A stretch of 7,954 nucleotides of DNA, taken from the NCBI GenBank assembly GCA_028702395.1, contig JAQVOV010000069.1, positions 1-7,954 of the forward strand, in the 5' to 3' direction. The translations under genes and the position numbers were made by a program. The first letter of the stretch is position 1, and each line of letters starts with the position of its first letter. Positions 5,399 through 7,954 of the stretch are shown piece after piece. The DNA comes from Candidatus Omnitrophota bacterium. Lineage in GTDB: Bacteria > Omnitrophota > Gorgyraeia > JABMRN01. The notes beneath the pieces are model-generated. The model saw only the letters and a program-made list of their open reading frames with translations, ran no database searches and was not told where the DNA came from.

Positions 5399-6790
5399 AT
5401 GGATGCAAAAAAAAATACATCCCTCGAAGCTCGTGGCCCGAAGCGCGCAGCTCGCTATGATCTCGCAATAATAGGAGCAGGTCCAGGAGGTTACACAGCA
5501 GCATTGTATGCAGCTCAGAAAGGCCTTAAAACCTGTCTTATTGAGCAAGAACAAATTGGCGGTGTTTGTTTGAATACCGGCTGCATCCCGACAAAAACAT
5601 ATTACAAAAGTGCATATTTTTTAGAACAAATAAAACAATCAGACAAAGTTGGGGTCAACATCCCAAATTTCAGTGTTGATCTTAAAAAAATAAATGAGCA
5701 TAGACAGAACATCATAAAAAAACTTTCCGACGGGGTCAAACTCCTTTTGGAGAAAAGAGGAGTGGATGTTATACTGGGTAAAGCCGTATTTGATTCTCCA
5801 GGGATATTAAAGGTAGATAGACAGTTGATAGAAGCTGCTGATATTATCATTGCTTCTGGTTCAAAAGATATTGAACTTTCTTCTATGCCCTTTTCAGATG
5901 ATATTGCTTCAAGTAAAACTGTATGGGATTTTCATGAAATACCGAAGCAGCTGCTGATCGTAGGCGGAGGGGTTATCGGATGTGAAATGGCAAATATTTT
6001 TTCTGAGTTCGGAAGTAAGGTTACAATAGTTGAGGCTCAAGATCTATTGCTGCCAGCAATAGATATGGATATTTCCAAGAAACTGGCAGTTATTCTGAAA
6101 AGAAAAGGAGTAAATGTCCTGACCTCTCAAAAAGTCGAAAGTGTTGAAGATAATACAGTAGTTATATCTAATGCAAAACGAATATTTTTTGATAAGGCGA
6201 TCGTCTGTGTCGGAAGAGAGCCTGTTTTTAGAGACTTGTTTCTTGAGAACATAGGCGTGGTTATAGATAGAAAAAAAATTAATGTTGATAAGTTCTTAAG
6301 GACAAATATTAAGAATATCTATGCTATAGGAGATTGTAACGGGAAAAGTATGCTCGCACATGTAGCAAGTTTTGAAGCTATTGTTGCAGTTGATAATATT
6401 TTAGGTAAAAAAAGAGAAATGGATTATAGTTCGGTACCTAATTGTATTTTTACATCACCTGAAATAGCTACATGCGGTATATCAGAAAAAGAAATGACAA
6501 ATGATATGCAGATTTCTAAAGTTATGTATAGCTCATTAGGAAAGGCTCATACAGCAAATAAAACAGATGGATTTATAAAGATCATATTTGAAAAAAGATC
6601 ACTAATAGTTTTTGGTGTTAGTATAATGGGAGAGAATGCAACGGAACTTATAACGCACGCATCTTTTCTGATCTCGCAAAAAAAGACAATAGAAGATATT
6701 TTGCAAACCATATATGCACATCCTACTTTTTCAGAGATTTTTTCTGAAGCTGCACATGCAGCAATTGGTTTTCCAATTAATTCTATTTAA
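5399..6790 (+). CDS. lpdA: Dihydrolipoamide dehydrogenase (E3) with a repeat-derived N-terminal extension
   Basis: 463 aa FAD disulfide oxidoreductase that reoxidises the dihydrolipoyl group of 2-oxoacid dehydrogenase or glycine-cleavage complexes with NAD+. Seen: FAD-binding GAGPGGY (26-32); redox pair Cys57/Cys62 in GGVCLNTGCIPTK; NAD-binding GGGVIGCE near 190 with Glu at the end of the next strand; AIGDCNG FAD motif near 310; C-terminal His441-Glu446 in HPTFSE. Family members usually start right at YDLAIIG. Here 19 residues precede it, and 5423-5457 within them is a GC-rich heptamer array encoding the basic stretch LEARGPKRAAR. AAAGGAG at 5385-5391, 7 nt before ATG 5399, supports translation of the extension, and there is no in-frame ATG, GTG or TTG between it and the core. 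No E1, E2 or GcvH genes are present, so its complex is unknown. A weaker alternative is a related mercuric-reductase-like oxidoreductase. Confidence 0.92.
   Translation: MDAKKNTSLEARGPKRAARYDLAIIGAGPGGYTAALYAAQKGLKTCLIEQEQIGGVCLNTGCIPTKTYYKSAYFLEQIKQSDKVGVNIPNFSVDLKKINEHRQNIIKKLSDGVKLLLEKRGVDVILGKAVFDSPGILKVDRQLIEAADIIIASGSKDIELSSMPFSDDIASSKTVWDFHEIPKQLLIVGGGVIGCEMANIFSEFGSKVTIVEAQDLLLPAIDMDISKKLAVILKRKGVNVLTSQKVESVEDNTVVISNAKRIFFDKAIVCVGREPVFRDLFLENIGVVIDRKKINVDKFLRTNIKNIYAIGDCNGKSMLAHVASFEAIVAVDNILGKKREMDYSSVPNCIFTSPEIATCGISEKEMTNDMQISKVMYSSLGKAHTANKTDGFIKIIFEKRSLIVFGVSIMGENATELITHASFLISQKKTIEDILQTIYAHPTFSEIFSEAAHAAIGFPINSI
5423..5457 (+). repeat. Heptanucleotide array 2, right (inverted) arm, inside the dihydrolipoamide dehydrogenase gene
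   Basis: Five consecutive 7-nt units, each starting with C and mostly CTCG: CTCGAAG, CTCGTGG, CCCGAAG, CGCGCAG, CTCGCTA. By count 24 of 35 bases are G/C. It is translated as LEARGPKRAAR plus part of Tyr20. Positions 5423-5439 are the near-perfect inverse of 5310-5326 (15 of 17, one difference being a G-U pair in RNA), so the two arms enclose the gene's ribosome-binding site and start codon. Confidence 0.75.
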
Positions 6791-6857
6791 GTAACGAGCA
6801 AAGATTGCGGCATAAAACGCGATATTTGTATGATTAAAATTTGTAATGTGTTTTCTA

Positions 6858-6886
6858 TTTACTTTTTATATGCTGGATGGTATAAT
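6858..6886 (+). promoter_or_regulatory. Strong sigma-70-type promoter for the aminotransferase at 7016
   Basis: A perfect TATAAT at 6881-6886 carries an extended TGG at 6878-6880 and a 17-nt spacer to TTTACT (6858-6863, 4 of 6 to consensus). The predicted start near 6893 gives a leader of about 120 nt that contains the hairpin and heptamer array described separately. Confidence 0.65.
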
Positions 6887-6934
6887 TCACGAACAAGTTA
6901 TTATATAATTTAAAGATATAAGCTAGAGGCTATT

Positions 6935-6980
6935 TGCCAGAAACCCCAAAAGAAAATTTGTTTTTCTGGTTTCTCTGGCA
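6935..6980 (+). promoter_or_regulatory. Leader hairpin upstream of the aminotransferase, with an alternative pairing partner
   Basis: TGCCAGAAACC (6935-6945) pairs fully with GGTTTCT (6968-6974) plus GGCA (6977-6980), an 11-bp stem with a two-base CT bulge. An inner stem, AGAAAA (6951-6956) with TTTTCT (6962-6967), closes the top. CAGAAACC (6938-6945) can alternatively pair with GGTTTCTG at 6991-6998, six nt before the Shine-Dalgarno AAGGAG (7005-7010). The complementarity is seen; a switching role is inference. There is no T-tract, so the hairpin is not a simple terminator. Confidence 0.45.
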
Positions 6981-7002
6981 GCTGGTTACTGGTTTCTGAG
7001 AA
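6966..7002 (+). repeat. Heptanucleotide array 3 (CTGGTTT units)
   Basis: CTGGTTT at 6966-6972, then after a two-base slip four consecutive units: CTGGCAG, CTGGTTA, CTGGTTT and CTGAGAA (6975-7002). An inverted partial copy, CCAGAAACC, is at 6937-6945. It ends 2 nt before the AAGGAG of the next gene, the same type of placement as the arrays before the two preceding genes. Confidence 0.7.
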
Positions 7003-7015
7003 ATAAGGAGAAAAA

Positions 7016-7954
7016 ATGGAAGAAGCAAACAGAATGAAAAGGTTACCGCTTTATCTGTTCACAATAATCGATCAGCTTAAATCTAAGGCTCAAAAAGAAG
7101 GTAAAAAGATCATAGATCTAGGGATGGGAAACCCTGATATGCCAACACCTAAGCATATTGTTGATGAATTATGTAAACAAGCTAAACTTACCCAAAATCA
7201 TAGATATTCAAGATCAATAGAACCATCAGAGAAAAAATTGCGTAAGGCTATAGCCCATTTTTATAAGCAAAGATTTAAAGTGGAACTTGATCCTGAAACA
7301 GAGACGTTACCTCTTATTGGTTCAAAAGAGGGAATCGCTCATTTATCTTTAGCTTTTTTAAATGGAGATGATATTGCGCTTGTTCCTTCGCCAGCGTATC
7401 CTGTTCATTTTAATGGTGTTATAATGGCAGGAGGTATACTTCATAATATTCCTTTAGATGAAAACAAAGGATATTTACCGGACCTTGATAGTATTCCTAA
7501 ACATATTGTCAAGCAGGCAAAACTTATGTTCTTAAGTTATCCTAATAATCCTACTACAGCATTAGCAGATATTCCATTTTATGAAAAACTAGTGAGTTGG
7601 GCAAAAGGTAAAGACATTATTATTGGAAATGATCTGGCATATTCTGATATTGTGTTTGATGGCAATAGAGCGCCAAGCATTTTCGAAGTACCAGGGGCTA
7701 AAGAAATGTGTATAGAATTCCACAGTTGCTCAAAATCATATAATATGGCTGGATGGAGAATTGGTTTTGCTGTAGGAAATAAAGATATTTTAAGATCTTT
7801 GGCAAAAACAAAAAGTTATATAGATTTCGGACTTTTTAAGCCTATACAGTATGCTGCGATAAAAGCACTTACTGCTCCACAAGATTGCGTAAAAAAACAG
7901 GTTAAAATATATCAAAAAAGAAGAGATCTTTTTGTTAATGGATTAAGAAGTGTT
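7016..7954 (+). CDS. LL-diaminopimelate / alanine-type class I aminotransferase (AlaC/DapL2 group), 3' end beyond window
   Basis: 313 codons are open to the window edge; family members are about 390-410 aa, so roughly the last quarter is missing. PLP enzyme, cytosolic. Seen: IIDLGMGNPDMPTP (32-45); NHRYSRS (61-67); the group signature IGSKEGIAHL (101-110) and PSPAYPVH (124-131); YPNNPT with Asn178; NDLAYSD with Asp206 and Tyr209; SCSKSYNMAGWRIGF with Schiff-base Lys240 and Arg248. These place it with AlaC/LL-diaminopimelate aminotransferases, not with the aspartate aminotransferase at the other end of the window. Candidate substrates are alanine/glutamate or tetrahydrodipicolinate (lysine and cell-wall synthesis), and the sequence does not decide between them. 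The start ATG has AAGGAG 5 nt upstream; an internal ATG at codon 7 lacks such a site. It has its own strong promoter at 6858-6886 and a structured leader, so it is probably transcribed separately from lpdA. Confidence 0.88.
   Translation, partial: MEEANRMKRLPLYLFTIIDQLKSKAQKEGKKIIDLGMGNPDMPTPKHIVDELCKQAKLTQNHRYSRSIEPSEKKLRKAIAHFYKQRFKVELDPETETLPLIGSKEGIAHLSLAFLNGDDIALVPSPAYPVHFNGVIMAGGILHNIPLDENKGYLPDLDSIPKHIVKQAKLMFLSYPNNPTTALADIPFYEKLVSWAKGKDIIIGNDLAYSDIVFDGNRAPSIFEVPGAKEMCIEFHSCSKSYNMAGWRIGFAVGNKDILRSLAKTKSYIDFGLFKPIQYAAIKALTAPQDCVKKQVKIYQKRRDLFVNGLRSV

Noticed and set aside
4370..5850. Minus-strand open frames at 4370-4735 and 5602-5850
   Set aside because: They are antisense to well-supported malate dehydrogenase and dihydrolipoamide dehydrogenase coding sequence, with no independent support.
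6804..6823. Small stem-loop after lpdA (ATTGCG with CGCGAT) as a terminator
   Set aside because: Only 6 bp including a G-U pair, an 8-nt loop and no T-tract after it; too weak to call.

Overview
The window is AT-rich bacterial DNA with Shine-Dalgarno-led genes (AAGGAG/GGAGG type), almost all on the + strand, devoted to central carbon and amino-acid metabolism. Short intergenic gaps carry degenerate heptanucleotide arrays. No marker fixes the taxon. An uncultured bacterial lineage (Omnitrophota- or Elusimicrobiota-like) is my guess, at low confidence.

Layout. Positions 1-23 hold only the first codons of a divergent minus-strand gene, with a leader hairpin at 24-67. A promoter at about 154-182 precedes a tight four-gene operon. 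It encodes a Thermus-type aspartate aminotransferase (228-1394), large and small subunits of an aconitase / isopropylmalate isomerase-family dehydratase (1376-2641 and 2658-3161), and an isocitrate dehydrogenase starting at TTG (3151-4233). These genes overlap or lie within 16 nt of each other. After a 152-nt gap come malate dehydrogenase (4386-5303), then dihydrolipoamide dehydrogenase (5399-6790), and, behind its own promoter, a LL-diaminopimelate/alanine-type aminotransferase (7016 to the window end, truncated).

How they fit together. Citrate to isocitrate to 2-oxoglutarate, with aspartate aminotransferase and malate dehydrogenase handling oxaloacetate, would be a compact module linking the oxidative TCA branch to glutamate and aspartate. 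Citrate synthase and the E1/E2 partners of the lipoamide dehydrogenase are not in the window.

Two things stand out. First, the dehydratase pair looks intact in length and reading frame but lacks residues normally essential to the family. Two of three [4Fe-4S] cysteines are Ile357 and Ser360, a conserved active-site His is Asn101, and the small subunit reads GSAKEY instead of GSSREH. Second, all three intergenic gaps from isocitrate dehydrogenase onward contain 7-nt-periodic arrays in opposing orientation. Each gap has its own heptamer, and in one gap the second arm is translated as an N-terminal extension of the lipoamide dehydrogenase.
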